From: Acanthosepion esculentum
Lineage: Eukaryota > Mollusca > Cephalopoda > Sepiida > Sepiidae
Direction: 5' to 3'
Assembly (NCBI GenBank): GCA_964036315.1
Contig: OZ038517.1
Location: forward strand, 14,489,013-14,553,012
DNA: 64,000 bases
In this document: positions 31,795 through 44,291 of the stretch, piece by piece
How the letters are laid out: every line of letters begins with the position of its first letter
How positions within the stretch are numbered: position 1 is the first letter of the stretch
Translations under genes and position numbers: made by a program
The notes under the pieces: generated by a model
Seen by the model: only the letters and a program-made list of their open reading frames with translations
What the model was told of the DNA's origin: nothing
The model's database searches: none

Positions 31795-32560
31795 TTGTTT
31801 AACCAGCATATCAACCTTCGTTGTGCTATTTAATGCTGAAAAGGGTTTTTTTTCTTTTTTTTTTTTTTCTCAAAAAAGTATAGCTGGTAATATTGTTTTT
31901 CAAAAAGTATAGCTGGTAATAATATTTTTCCAAAAAACGTATAGCTGGTAATAATATTTTTTCAAAAAAGTATAGCTGGTAATATTGTTTTTCAAAAACG
32001 TATAGCTGGTAATAATATTTTTCCAAAAAACGTATAGCTGGTAATATTATTTTTTCAAAAAAGTATAGCTGGTAATATTGTCTTTCAAAAACGTATAGCT
32101 GGTAATATGGTTTTTCAAAAATGTATAGCTGGTAATAATATTTTTCCAAAAATGTATAGCTGGTAATAATATTTTTCCAAAAACGTATAGCTGGTAATAT
32201 TATTTTTTCAAAAACGTATAGCTGGTAATAATATTTTTCCAAAAACGTATAGCTGGTAATATTATTTTTTCAAAAACGTATAGCTGGTAATAATATTTTT
32301 CCAAAAACGTATAGCTGGTAATAATATTTTTCCAAAAACGTATAGCTGGTAATAATATTTTTTCAAAAAGAAATGTGCTGGAAAAGACCTGGAAGTTCAC
32401 TATTTGCCCATAGCTGGGACCCCAACAGGTGCTATCACCCCGGGTCAGGGTGGACCTGGGAACACCAGCAATTAAGAGGTGCTTCCATGCTTCCTCAAAA
32501 CCTCCTGATCAGAGGCCTTGCTGTTGGATGCAGTTTAATGTCGTACTCAGGACATTCTTC
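31795..32560 (-). mobile_element. SINE-like repeat with GGTAAT minisatellite, copy 3 (16 units)
   Basis: Largest expansion in the window: 16 units of (g/c)tatagctggtaat with A/T filler between 31878 and 32360, flanked by the family edges (accagcatatcaaccttcgt; gcccatagctgggacccc; aatgtcgtactcaggac). The 138-codon minus ORF of ITSYTFLEKYYYQLYVF type is the array read through. Confidence 0.9.
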
Positions 32561-33025
32561 AAAGAACAGAGAAACTTGCAATACAAAAACTCATAAAACC
32601 AAATCAATTAAATTCAACCTTCATAAATTTGAAAGTTCAGCTGGACTTATAAATATGCATCACTGTGCATGTGTGAGTGCACACTAGTGTCTAGGGGGTC
32701 TGCATCAAAATAGGCACACACTTTCTTAAAAGCAACTTTAAAATTAAAAGAATTAGAATTAATTTTTGAAAAGAAAAAAAAAAAAAACAGCAATCAGGGT
32801 TTATATCTGGATGTCGCTTTAATTTAAATATGCACACATTTTCTTAAAAGCTGCGCTCTGTGCGGACTTTTAGCTCCTGTCTTGGTCTATTTACACCTCC
32901 AGTCCAAAACTAAATGGACCTCTGCTCCAGCTTAGAAAAACAGCAATGATAATTTTGAAGAAATAACTTTGAATTCTTCAATTCACTCCATCAAACTTCA
33001 AAGCCTCAGTTCGAGTCCAGTTCCA
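32561..33025. other. Intron sequence, nothing recognised
   Basis: gcacacactttcttaaaagc and gcacacattttcttaaaagc occur at about 32715 and 32832, a weak direct repeat. Confidence 0.4.
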
Positions 33026-33120
33026 GCCAAAAGGCCGATTTGGGCCAAAAGGCTGATTTGGGCCAAAAGGCCGATTTGGGCCAAAAGGTCGATTTGGGCC
33101 AAAATTCCAATTCGGGTCAA
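33026..33120 (+). repeat. 18-bp tandem repeat, about 5 units
   Basis: gggccaaaaggccgattt units. The ORF 33040-33267 begins inside it, giving MGQKADLGQKADLGQK-type peptide; a short tandem repeat with an accidental frame. Confidence 0.85.
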
Positions 33121-33775
33121 AAATTGAGTTCTTCAAATCACAAACTCTGTGAGAATTTAAAACCTCACCACATGAAACCTCTCACTTTAACTCTGATTCC
33201 TTGGCATTTTGAAGAAATAAAATTGATTTCCCCAATTCCCAAAGTTTTTGGAGATATTTTAAACTGAACTTAAAACAAAAATGTTTAAATTCACAATGTT
33301 TTTGTAGTACTTTAAACTCAATATAAATTAAACGCTTTTACAATCACTAATTTTTTTTCAGTTATTTTAAAATTTGAATTTTTAACTGTTTCCTCCTCAT
33401 CCGGACACAAATCCTAATGCCAGATATTCAAGCACCAGGTGAAGGGAAGATTTTTAATCTCAGGGTCATCCTGATTCCAAAAAGGTATAATCTGTCTATG
33501 CAGAGCAAGTGTGACCCAAGCGGTTTCAAACACATGGACAGACAGACAGAACCTGCCGTTTGTTTATTTAGATATAGATGATGAAAAGCTTCAGGAAGCA
33601 AAAATATGATAAACTGTGCAGACGTTTTTTTTGTTGTTTTGTTTTGCAATCAAAAAGAATTGTTGGACATTTTTTTTAGTTGATGTTTTATTGACAAATT
33701 TTTAACGCATTGTTAATTAAAAGATTTCTCATCAATAAAAGATTTCACTTTTAGGTAATCCCCAGTGGGTGTCTA
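33121..33775. other. Intron sequence, nothing recognised
   Basis: AT-rich, no known family or exon. Confidence 0.5.
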
Positions 33776-33779
33776 TTTA

Positions 33780-34215
33780 GGGAGAAGAAAAGAGACCGAG
33801 ACAGGTAAATATTAAGAGAGATTACGACAGCCAGACAACACCCACAAACTCCAGATTTACCAACCGACATCTCAGTAACACCCTCAATATCAGGTGGCCG
33901 GAAGTCGTCTCCAACGACCAACTGTGGGACAGGACCAGACAAGCCCCAATCGAGATCGACATCAAGAAACAGAAATGGGGATGGATTGGCCACACACTCC
34001 GCAACCCTGCGTCTAGTGTCACCAGGCAGGCAGGCCCTTGAGTGGAATCCACAAGGGTAGCAAAAAATGGGTCAACCAAAACAGACTTGGCGCATAAGTG
34101 TTGATGTCGAGGTGAAGGCAACCAGCACGACATGAGCCAAGCTAAAGAGGATCACTCAGATTCGTGTCTGTTGGAGAGGTGTCGTTGTGGCCCTGTCCCC
34201 CCCCCCCAAGCAATC
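33780..34215 (+). mobile_element. LINE RT C-terminal relic
   Basis: The plus strand reads SNTLNIRWPEVVSNDQLWDR, TRQAPIEIDIKKQKWGWIGH then TLRNPASSVTRQA: the RI..I.WP..ISN..LW..T...P and W.WIGH.LR motifs of LINE ORF ends. Homology continues out of frame to about 34195, ending in a C11 run at 34198-34208. Confidence 0.85.
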
Positions 34216-34319
34216 AAGAGTCATAATAGTAATAGTACGACAGCCAGATATGAACAGAGATGGATAGCACAGATTGCCTTCAGTTAACAGACAGACAGTT
34301 ACAAATGCACAGATTGTCA

Positions 34320-34785
34320 TCAGTTAATTAATTTTTTAAATTATTTCACCACAAGCAAGGCAATAAATCCACTAAGGCGCAAAGGGTTACTGAGAGTGAA
34401 AGAAATTGAGAAAATGTTATTGAGGACAATAAAAAACAAAGTGGATTCAAGGAGACTGGAGATGATAACACATGATGTCAACAACACTGGTTGGGTCATT
34501 TAATACTGAATTGGGCACCCAGTGAGGATTGAACACTCAATGCAATAGTGATAGTCAAGCAAAAAAAAACACACTAACCATTTCCCCATAATGAGGTCAC
34601 TCACCAAGTACTGGCCATCAGTTAACTGACAGACATTCAAAAGCACACAGATTAATTATCATTAGATAACAGACATATATTCAACAAATGCGCAGATTGT
34701 CATCAGATAACAGACAGACATTTCCAAACGCACAGATTGTCATCAGATAACAGACAGACATTTCCAAATGCACAAACCACTCCTA
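34320..34785 (-). mobile_element. LINE tail relic, tRNA-SINE relic and 40-bp repeats
   Basis: 34330-34395 minus is a worn LINE tail (ccttgcttgtggtgaaata). 34495-34600 minus has gttcaatcctcactgggtgc, the SINE head seen at 17550. 34620-34785 holds about four 40-bp units (tgtcatcagataacagacag, acatttccaaatgcacagat) close to the donor of the exon at 34817. Confidence 0.55.
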
Positions 34786-34816
34786 TGCACACACTACACA
34801 CCCATGCAGGACTTAC

Positions 34817-34996
34817 TTTCTTCCTGGTACAAGAGCTTGTCTCAGGATGTGGTTCAGAAGTACGTTTCACCCTACGAGCTTCACATGCAGGAGATATGAC
34901 AAGAGGTTTAGGAGAGGAGGATTCAGTGCCAAGTCTTCGGTTGCTGGTCATTTTGTTTATGCTTTCCACCACTAGTGATTTCTGCTGGCGCCAATA
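34817..34996 (-). CDS. Exon 4 of the kinesin-6/KIF20B-like tail gene
   Basis: Minus-strand acceptor gacctgtggtcag|TATTGG (weak pyrimidine tract) and donor AGGAAGAAA|GTAAGTCC. 180 nt, phase 0 at both ends, 60 codons starting YWRQQKSLVVESINKMTSNR. Then SSSPKP, ISPACEARRVKRTSEP and ETSSCTRKK: basic and serine-rich with proline-directed sites. No catalytic domain. The upstream 83-codon ORF 34923-35174 and the plus ORF 34737-35000 are shadows. Confidence 0.75.
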
Positions 34997-35049
34997 CTGA
35001 CCACAGGTCAAGTAGCAAGTTTTTGAAAATAAAAAGACATGCATTAAAT

Positions 35050-37640
35050 TCATTATTCAACATTTTTGCGAAAGCGTTTATTGTACTTCTTATCAAAAGA
35101 TTTAAGCAGATCCATTCTTCATTTGCTGCTAAATTCAGAATTTTGTTAGCAAAAATATTCACCCACACTTGCAATACTGCTTCTAAACTGCTTCAGCCAT
35201 TATTTGAAAGACCTTTTGTTAGCAAGAAAATTCTCTTTCAACTGTTAGGTGAAATAACATTCATGAGTAAAAATATTTACATATTTAAAAATATTTAGTA
35301 TCCTAATGAAAATTTTTCCCTTCATGTGTCAATTGTAATACCTTTCGATAGCGAGAATATTGTTCATTAGCTGTTAGTTGTAACACATTTCGTTAGCCAG
35401 AATATTGTCCATCAGCTGTTAGTTGTAACACCTTTCGTTAGCCAGAATATTGTCCATCAGCTGTTAGTTGTAACACATTTCATTAGCCAGAATATTGTCT
35501 ATCAGCTGTGAGTGGTAATACCTTTCATTAGCCAGAATATTGTCCATCAGCTGTTAGTTGTAACACATTTCGTTAACCAGAATATTGTCCATCAGCTGTT
35601 AGTTGTAACACATTTCGTTAACCAGAATATTGTCCATCAGCTGTTAGTTGTAACACATTTCGTTAGCCAGAATATTGTCCATCAGCTGTGAGTGGTAATA
35701 CCTTTCATTAGCCAGAATATTGTCCATTAGCTGTGAGTTGTAATACCTTTCATTAGCCAGAATATTGTCCATCAGCTGTTAGTTGTAACACATTTTGTTA
35801 GCCAGAATATTGTCCATCAGCTGTTAGTTGTAACACATTTCGTTAACCAGAATATTGTCCATCAGCTGTTAGTTGTAACACATTTCGTTAGCCAGAATAT
35901 TGTCCATCAGCTGTGAGTGGTAATACCTTTCATTAGCCAGAATATTGTCCATTAGCTGTGAGTTGTAATACCTTTCATTAGCCAGAATATTGTCCATCAG
36001 CTGTTAGTTGTAACACATTTCGTTAGCCAGAATATTGTTCATCAGCTGTTAGTTGTAATACCTTTCATTAGCCAGAATATTGTCCATCAGCTGATAGTTG
36101 TAACACATTTCGTTAGCCAGAATATTGTCCATCAGCTGTGAGTTGTAATACCTTTCGTTAGCCAGAATATTGTCCATCAGCTGTTAGTTGTAACACATTT
36201 CGTTAGCCAGAATATTGTCCATCAGCTGTGAGTTGTAATACCTTTCATTAGCCAGAATATTGTCTATCAGCTGTTAGTTGTAATACCTTTCATTAGCCAG
36301 AATATTGTCTATCAGCTGTTAGTTGTAACACATTTCGTTAGCCAGAATATTGTCTATCAGCTGTTAGTTGTAGTACATTTCGTTAGCCAGAATATTGTCT
36401 ATCAGCTGTTAGTTGTAGTACATTTCGTTAGCCAGAATATTGTTCATCAGCTGTTAGTTTTAATACCTTTCATTAGCCAGAATATTGTTCATCAGCTATT
36501 AGTTGTAATACCTTTCATTAGCCAGAATATTGTCTATCAGCTGTTAGTTGTAATACCTTTCATTAGCCAGAATATTGTCTATCAGCTGTTAGTTGTAACA
36601 CATTTCATTAGCCAGAATATTGTCTATCAGCTGTTAGTTGTAACACATTTCGTTAGCCAGAATATTGTCCATCAGCTGTTAGTTGTAATACATTTCGTTA
36701 GCCAGAATATTGTCCATCAGCTGTTAGTTGTAATACCTTTCATTAGCCAGAATATTGTCTATCAGCTGTTAGTTGTAACACATTTCGTTAGCCTGAATAT
36801 TGTCTATCAGCTGTTAGTTGTAGTACATTTCGTTAGCCAGAATATTGTTTATCAGCTGTTAGCTGTAATACCTTTCATTAGCCAGAATATTGTCTATCAG
36901 CTGTTAGTTGTAGTACATTTCATTAGCCAGATTATTGTCCATCAGCTGTTAGTTGTAATACATTTTGTTAGCCAGAATATTGTCCATCAGCTGTTAGTTG
37001 TAATACCTTTCATTAGTCAGAATATTGTCTATCAGCTGTTAGTTGTAACACATTTCGTTAGCCAGAATATTGTCTATCAGCTGTTAGTTGTACATTTCAT
37101 TAGCCAGAATATTGTTCATCAGCTGTTAGTTGTAATACCTTTCATTAGCCAGAATATTGTCTATCAGCTGTTAGTTGTAGTACATTTCATTAGCCAGAAT
37201 ATTGTCTATCAGCTGTGAGTTGTAATACCTTTCATTAGCCAGAATATTGTCCATCAGCTGTTAGTTGTAACACATTTCGTTAGCCAGAATATTGTCTATC
37301 AGCTGTTAGTTGTAATACCTTTCATTAGCCAGAATATTGTCCATCAGCTGGTAGTTGTAATACCTTTCATTAGCCAGAATATTGTCCATCAGCTGTTAGT
37401 TGTAACACATTTCGTTAGCCAGAATATTGTCCATCAGCTGTTAGTTGTAATACCTTTCGTTAGCCAGAATATTGTTCATTAGCTGTTAATTTTAATACAT
37501 TTCATTAGCAAAATTATTCACCTTCACTTGTAATACTACACTTAATGAAAATATTTCTTTTCAGCTATTGCTAGCCAGAATAATCCATTTCAGTCGTTGG
37601 TCGCAATACCTTTCGTTAGGTAAAATATGTTCCTTGAATT
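35050..37640 (+). repeat. 45-bp satellite, about 47 units with degenerate edges
   Basis: Core 35356-37500: aatattgtccatcagctgtt, agttgtaacacatttcgtta and gccag, exact 45-bp spacing except a 4-bp deletion near 37093. Two main variants (aacacatttcg and aatacctttcat) and recurring blocks such as agtggtaata suggest multi-unit duplications. Units decay outwards on both sides (35110-35340; 37500-37640). Because 45 is a multiple of three, one plus frame stays open for about 850 nt (36240-37090); there is no ATG or splice signal. Confidence 0.95.
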
Positions 37641-37849
37641 GCTATTTACAGTTTTACCTTTCCTTGGCTGAACCAATCTTCCATATTGGTATTATTTCTT
37701 AAATTTTACCCTATTTCCAAGACGAACAATTTTTCTTATTACAGACGTTTTCCATATCAGTCGTAAGCAATTCCTTTTTGCTGCTGTTCATCCCATCTTT
37801 TTCATCCCCACCAGTTTTTCTTCTGATGTCAAATTAGAAGTGAGCCCCT

Positions 37850-38070
37850 CTATACATTCACTTGAGCTCTTTTATGTGCCAAGTCTCTTCAAGACATTGT
37901 TGATCGTGGCTCTCCTGTTTTTTGTTGTGCTCAGTAACCTTTGACAATTTACTTGGCCTCGTTCATCCATGTTCTGCCATCCATCCACGTCCTTTGTTAT
38001 GTGCCAAGACTCTTCAAGACGTGGGTGATCATAGCTCTCCATAACTTCCTGTCCTTATTAAGTATGTTAC
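37850..38070 (-). mobile_element. LINE C-terminus relic, two partial copies
   Basis: tgtgccaagtctcttcaaga ... gatcgtggctctcc and tgtgccaagactcttcaaga ... gatcatagctctccataact, matching 5050-5110 and 23090-23140. Confidence 0.6.
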
Positions 38071-38094
38071 ATGCTGTTTACCTCTCTGCATGGC

Positions 38095-38430
38095 ACGGTG
38101 GAGTAATGGATAACGGCTTGGATTGAGGAATCGGAGAGCCGAGTTCGAATTCCAGTCGATTCCATTACATTCACTTACGTGCTAATACCCTTGGGAAAGG
38201 TGTGAATCCTCTTCTTCTCCCTCCAACTATGGGTAAATAGCAGGACAGACTGGGTTCTATAGCCTTGGATGGCAACTGGTCTAGGAGAAGGACAACTCTG
38301 AATTCAAAACCTGCGGAGGGTCGTTTGGGGACCTTGTGGCATTCGTTGCACCAGGTCCCTGTATTCGTCACTCCAAAAAGTGTGGATGGCCCTGCACAAG
38401 GCCTTCACCACTATAATCAAATCCTGTGTG
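38095..38430 (+). mobile_element. tRNA-derived SINE with shared core domain
   Basis: Head cacggtggagtaatggataa (A box) and gccgagttcgaattccagtc (B box). Body gctaatacccttgggaaagg, gaatcctcttcttctccctc, aactatgggtaaatagcagg and gactgggttctatagcc. 3' part ggaccttgtggcattcg. The fullest copy of the family in the window. Confidence 0.85.
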
Positions 38431-38579
38431 GGTGTCGGGCTTTCGGTTTCTGGGAATTGATCTGTCTGACCCTCATACGTCGAGTTCGACGGGAGAGCGA
38501 TAATAATACCTCTCTGCATTCATATGGCCTGTGAGGGTTAAATTCTGCTGGCCCACATAATGAGGAAAAAAGACCTGCA

Positions 38580-38760
38580 GAATTTAACCCATTGAAGAAG
38601 AGACTTGAGATGACAGACCTGGTTCTACAGAAGGATGCTGACAATACCATGGACTGAATATGTGAGCCGTAACAAAGTTTTAGAGAAAATAGAAGCAAAA
38701 AGAACACACATAGAATCAGAAAAAGATAGCAAAAATGGTATCTCCTATTTCAGAAGAAAA
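38580..38760 (+). mobile_element. RTE-like LINE relic
   Basis: The plus strand reads WFYRRMLTIPWTEYVSRNKV then LEKIEAKRTH, homologous to the minus-strand relic around 5440-5530. Confidence 0.8.
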
Positions 38761-40300
38761 AAAAAATAGCAGGATGGACATTTTACAAGGTGATGTGCAA
38801 AAAAAAAAAACAACTCCCAAGAGAATACTTTCCTGACTAGCACAACGCAAAACAGCGTTCATTCAAAGAAATCTATGCCTTAATCTGTACTTTTTAAGAA
38901 AGTTTGTAATATATCGCTGGAGTTGCTAGGGACAAGGACAGATTTCTTTCTGCCTGAATTTCCGAGACGAGGAGTTATCATTATTTAGATCCGGGTAATC
39001 TACATGGAATTCTGAATAGAACCCTTAATTTAATTATTATTCCACTAATCATTTGTTGTTATAGCTTGTCTAGTTTTTATTTAGCAATTATTGCTTTGCC
39101 TGTTTCCACTGTGACCAAGTACACTCTACCCGGCCCTGGGATTGAACTCACAATTACTATATCATCAAATTTACAAACCAATGCCTTCAATCCCTGGACT
39201 GGGCAGTGTGTACTTGAACTCCGTGGAAAAAGGGTGAGCAATACCTGAGCAGTACTAAAAATAAGAACAAGACAAGATATCCCTAGACATGGGCAGTGGA
39301 ATTAGAACAGACTACTCCCATAGATTAAATAAAGTGTTCAGTTCAATCCCTGGGCTGGGCATTGTATAATTGGACTCAGTGGAAACACGGCGAGCAATAA
39401 CTAAGCAGTACTAAATAACAAACAAGACGAGATATCTCTAGACATAGTGAAATTAGAACACTCTATCCCCATAGAATAGATCAGTCATGCACTAGATTCG
39501 GCCCAATTGGCTTCCTGAATAGCTCACCTAATTCCATGAGAAAAATAACATTTCTTAAAATTTTTCTCACTTGTTCACTCACACACTCTCGCATGTAACC
39601 ACATAAACAATGAGTAAGCGCAATGTTTCTTGAATTTTTAAACTTTCATTGAATCTAACTTTTTCATCATTTTAAACGATTTTCACTAGGGGAGATCAGA
39701 CGTGCAAATATCTTTTACTTTAGAAACAGAAAATGTTCATAATAATTTTTTATTTGAAGAAATATATTTTTTATTTTAAAAAGTATTTTTTTGTATTTTC
39801 ACATGAAGCATTGTGTTCTCATCACACTGAGACATGTGAATGCACATCTGTAATGAAAAGGATTGAGTCAAAAAAAGTTACATTGAAACTTTTAATAGTG
39901 CAGCCTGCCTTATGTTGAGCTGTATCCCATGCGGCCCACTGGTCGCAAAAAGGTTGCCCATGCCTGGACTAGATAAACAGTTCAATTCAAAATTCCCTGA
40001 GGGTCACCCGGGCCAACAAGCACCTGAAGAAGGTTAAAGAGTGCAACGATAACAGCAATGAAGAGGAGGACAATAGTCCGCATGTAAATAAGGAGAGAAT
40101 TCTATAAACATACACTGGAAGAAGGAAGGAGATGTTTCGGTGCCAATCTAAGTTCTCACTTCAGGGCTGATGCATTCTTTGTCAATGTGTCTATGCAAAA
40201 ATTTGTTACGAGAAGCAGAGTTTGTCTTTAATGGGCTTGCCTTTCATATCAGCAGATAAAAAAAAAACGCAAAATGCCTCAGACGCAATGTAACAACAGT
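38761..40300. other. Intron sequence with SINE and LINE scraps
   Basis: 38800-38870 is a LINE 3' scrap (actcccaagagaatactttc). 39085-39240 has a tRNA-like B box on the minus strand (gtgagttcaatcccagg), with a second partial copy at 39340-39415. 40015-40070 is a fragment of the hammerhead-like family (cacctgaagaaggttaaaga). No exon. Confidence 0.5.
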
Positions 40301-40312
40301 TAAAAATCTTAC

Positions 40313-40393
40313 CTGGTCATCTGAAGAAGTTGAATCGCTAAAGGCCACTTCTTTCTTTTCTTTGGCAGAAGAAGCAGGTGATTTTTGTGGACT
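40313..40393 (-). CDS. Exon 3 of the kinesin-6/KIF20B-like tail gene
   Basis: Minus-strand acceptor gttttttttttccag|AGTCCAC and donor GATGACCAG|GTAAGATT. 81 nt, phase 0 at both ends, 27 codons: SPQKSPASSAKEKKEVAFSD then STSSDDQ. Two S-P sites, a basic KEKK patch and an acidic serine end (casein-kinase type). Small and Met-less, but with strong splice sites and phase fit. Confidence 0.75.
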
Positions 40394-40744
40394 CTGGAAA
40401 AAAAAAACAAATCAGTCCCAATATTAACGTTTTTAATGAGATTTCGTGTTTGATATGTGGAGGAATTTGCAGTATATAAGAATGGGAAGAATTTAATATG
40501 ATGCAAAATAATACAATAAAAAAAAAAAAATCCCATTCCTTAGAAACATTAGCTTGTCTATTCCTAGCAGAACCTGAACAGATACCATGATGGAGCCTTT
40601 CAATTCAGGAAAAGAATTTAAAATTAGGTAACTCCACAAAATTACTAAAAAATTAGTATATTGTGATGGTACTATTAAATCCAAGGAATTCTGCCTTTGA
40701 CTGATATAGTCACTAAAACTAACCTCGATGAATTCTCAAGTTTT

Positions 40745-41160
40745 CAAGTTTGGTTTGTTTTGTTATATGGCATATCAAACTCAATGGGTTATTTAATGAC
40801 AAGATTTTTATCGCTGGTAATATGTTTTTAAAAAATATATTGTTGGTAATATTCTTTTCAAAAATGTATTGCTGGTAATATATTTTCCTTCAAAAATGTA
40901 TCGCTGGTAATATTTTTTTCCTTCAAAAATGTATCGCTGGTAATATTTTTTTTCAGAAATTTACACTTTCATAGTGTATTGACTCCAATTTGGGTGTTAA
41001 CTATTTGCCCATAGTTGGGACCCTAACAGGTGCTACCACTCCAGGTCAGGGTGAACCTGAGAACACCAGCAATTAAGAACTGGTTCCATGCTCCTCAAAA
41101 CCTCTTGAACAGTGGCCTTGCTGTTGGACATAATTTATCATCTTACCATGGACGCTCAAG
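40745..41160 (-). mobile_element. SINE-like repeat with GGTAAT minisatellite, copy 4
   Basis: Edges ttatatggcatatcaaactc and gcccatagttgggaccctaa ... tttatcatcttaccatggac, with five diverged minisatellite units (tatcgctggtaatat). Confidence 0.8.
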
Positions 41161-41187
41161 TTTTCATAAAATTAAGCAAGGGGGTGA

Positions 41188-41231
<44 letters not shown>

Positions 41232-42255
41232 CCCCATTTTTAGCAAGATTTACTAAAAAAAAAACATTTCTAAAATAATTTAATTCCTTTGTGAAAAAGT
41301 GCTGAAAGATTCATTAAAATCCGACAATTATTTGATTTTTGCAAAAATTTCCAAATTAATGTCTTTCACCGCAAAAAGATGCTAAAATTTGCGAAGCTAA
41401 TTTAGTCCATAGGCTGACGTGAAAAAAAAAAAAAATTTTTAATAAAAATTTCAATGTTCTAAAAAGGATTAAAAATTTTCTATTAAATATTCAAAAAGTT
41501 CTTTGATCTTTCCTCTTAAAGGAAAAAAAATAAAGAATAAAATTTTTAACGCAATAAAGCTAAGACATTACTTAATTAGAGAACCTTTTAATCGCATTTA
41601 TGAGTAATATAGATTAAGGACTTGAGAAAAAAAATATTTGATGAAAAATGAATTTTTACAAGATTTGTTTTCATTTTTTTACAATTTTAATTAGAATAAT
41701 TTATAAAGTTTTTAAATATTAAAATTCAGTTCAATCATGTGACTTTTAGGTAATATTGTCATTAAGTAAAACTATATTTACTAATCATATATCGTAAAGC
41801 TTATTGTTGTAACCTAGGAAAAGGTTACTGAATACGAATAACCAAAATGAAGGTTGGAAATGGAACGATAATATTTACACCTGATAATTAAGGTGACATC
41901 AAAAAACTGAAACCCTAAAAAATAGAAATTTATTACACTCTGTCACCCCAGTGGGTCTATAACTGACCTTATGGTGAAAGAAAAGAAACTAAAGCAGTTG
42001 TTTCTCTTTCCTTTTCTTCCCCTTTGACTCTGTCCTCATTTAAGTCTACTCACGCTTTTATTTTCCAAGGGTCATGAATCAGTCTCGTACGTCAGAAAAT
42101 GTTATGGGCATAAATGAAAAGGGTAAAAAATCCACATCACAACTTGCAACGCACAACTACCTTCTTCATACACACTAGGAATCAAAGCATCCTCTCATCC
42201 AAAATAACGTTCTCTTATTGAAGTCGTGTTTGATCGCAACCGGTAGGGAAGTGGA
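41161..42255. other. AT-rich intron; (TA)n tract and Tc1-end relic
   Basis: (TA)n at 41190-41226. 41935-42000 (ccccagtgggtctataactg ... gaaactaaagcagttgttt) matches the Tc1-like end at 12462-12520 but lacks the terminus. Nothing else recognised. Confidence 0.5.
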
Positions 42256-42259
42256 AACA

Positions 42260-42925
42260 ATTATCGTATTTAGAGGTCTACCATATTTTATTGACTACAA
42301 TACGACCCAGTGTTCCTGAAACTATAAACAGGGCACCTTGAGTATAAGACCTTGTAGTGCATTGTCCCTTTGTACGGGTTTTTTTGAAAAGTTATACCAC
42401 GTTATGCATTAAAATTTAAATGTCTTAAACTACATGTATTTCACTAAAATATTTAATTTTTCACAATATTAAAGAATAGAAATGAACCGGATGTTTAGCC
42501 ATGGTGTATTTCTTCGCCTAATTTCCACTTCAAAACTTATTATCGAGGAAAGATGCTTACCAGACATACCTGGTAATAAATTTAAGGTGTTAATTAATCT
42601 ATCATACCTTTGTTTGATATGAGTTTATTATATTTCCATAAATTAATAAACTATGAAAATAAAAAATATTGTCTTTCATTTGGAATGAACAGAGAAAACT
42701 TTATAAAAAAAAACAAAAAACAAAATCCAAATATAAACAAACTTTATCTTGAGAACAAAACCTGAGTGTATTTTCAATCACGCTGCTTGAAATTTGAGGG
42801 TTTTTTTTAGGTTGAGTAAAAACTTCTGAAAACGTTTACCATTGTATAATGCGACTTCTCCTTTTTACCTTTAAAATTTGTTCAAAATTTTCTTGTAGGA
42901 CGCACAAGAAAATACGGCACTAAAG
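42260..42925. mobile_element. Non-autonomous DNA-element-like repeat
   Basis: Bounded by ctaccatattttattgacta and the roughly inverse ttcttgtaggacgcacaaga then aaatacgg. Inside: cttgagtataagacc and cattgtataatgcgacttct. This resembles MITE ends of the ..accgtattttctt.. type. No ORF. Confidence 0.4.
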
Positions 42926-43047
42926 ACAACCGATCTTGATTATGATTAGCTTTTTGGACAAATAGCATGGAGAACAAAAATTCTTTTTTCAGGAAAGACT
43001 CGGGTTTTCTCTGTCGTCGCCACACTTCCTAACCAGTTTTAACAAAG

Positions 43048-43078
<31 letters not shown>

Positions 43079-44285
43079 AGCAAATTAAAATATTTTCTGC
43101 TTTAAATCTTTATTCTATTCAGACAAAATTTTAACTAAGAAAATTCGTCCCCCCCCGTTAATGATGATCTTGAAAGTTTAATTTATTTATTAATTATCTT
43201 TTTATAAACCAATTAACACTTAATCACTTTGCTATTTGCTTTCTATTACACAAAAAATGTTTGAAATGGTGTCGAGACACCAAACATCTTCTTTAGCTAA
43301 TTTGAGGATGCCGAATCTGAAAATGACCTTACTTTTTCCTGATTAGCTACTGTTTTTGCTGTACAGAAAAGCCTCATTTTGGGAAAAAAAATCATTTTTT
43401 AATTTCTTTTCTGTATTTATGATACTGACCGATGGCAATATTTCTCAAAATAAAATCGTAGAAACCTCTCAATTCATATTTAAACCAACAAATATTGGTC
43501 TCCTTATTGAGAAATACTATTTTTGCAATAACAATCAGACCCTAAGTCTTTAAAAATAACATGATTGAATATACAAAGACCAACAAGTATTTTCATCAAA
43601 TCATTTAATAAACTAACAGCAGAAATAAAACCTTCATGAGCATAAGAATTATGGTAAAAATGTTCTCTTTCTTGATTGTCTGTCATGTTTAGTGTTATTT
43701 AAGTCCCTTTTAATACCCCAGCAGTATCATGTACAATGGAATAGGTGCATTCAATTGTGATGTCTTTAGTTGGAGTTTCTTTCCAACTGTGAAAACAAAA
43801 TGCTCTCAGTGTGTTTGGTTTCCTTCTGTAGTGATGGGATAAATTTATGAATATCAAACAGAAGATTTTAAGGTTTCATTTTTTTTATGTCACCTTAATT
43901 ATCAGGTTTACTAAAGTGTATTTCTGATAAAGTTCATCAGTTAATTTGAATTTTGGTGATAAATTGGAAAACTTCAGTACATCTATTTTTAAATTTTTGA
44001 CTCAAAAACACTTTTTCTTAGAAAAATGGTTTATTTCAAGTGGCTGACATAAACTGCTCGGCCTACCTGAAAATTGATGGGTTACTACGACCTTTGCTAA
44101 CTAAATTTTGCGATCATCTAAGATCGAAAATAGATCTTTTTTCAAAAAATGAGCAATTTTAGTACAACAAAAATGGTAGCTAACCATGAAAAACTAAGTC
44201 CATTTTCAGAATCAGCGCCATCAAATTAGCTAAAAAATGTGTTTTGTTACTTGGCACCAAAAATTGTGTTGACCAGTATTATTGC
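42926..44285. other. AT-rich intron sequence, nothing recognised
   Basis: A32 run at about 43044-43076. ORFs 43356-43553 and 43504-43686 have no splice context or known product. Confidence 0.5.
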
Positions 44286-44291
44286 ACTTAC

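Noticed and set aside
31826..32400. 138-codon Tyr/Phe-rich minus ORF
   Set aside because: Read-through of the GGTAAT minisatellite inside a SINE-like repeat found five times in the window.
35050..37640. CRISPR-like array of regularly spaced repeats
   Set aside because: The 45-bp units are contiguous with no unique spacers, and the context is animal introns; it is a satellite.
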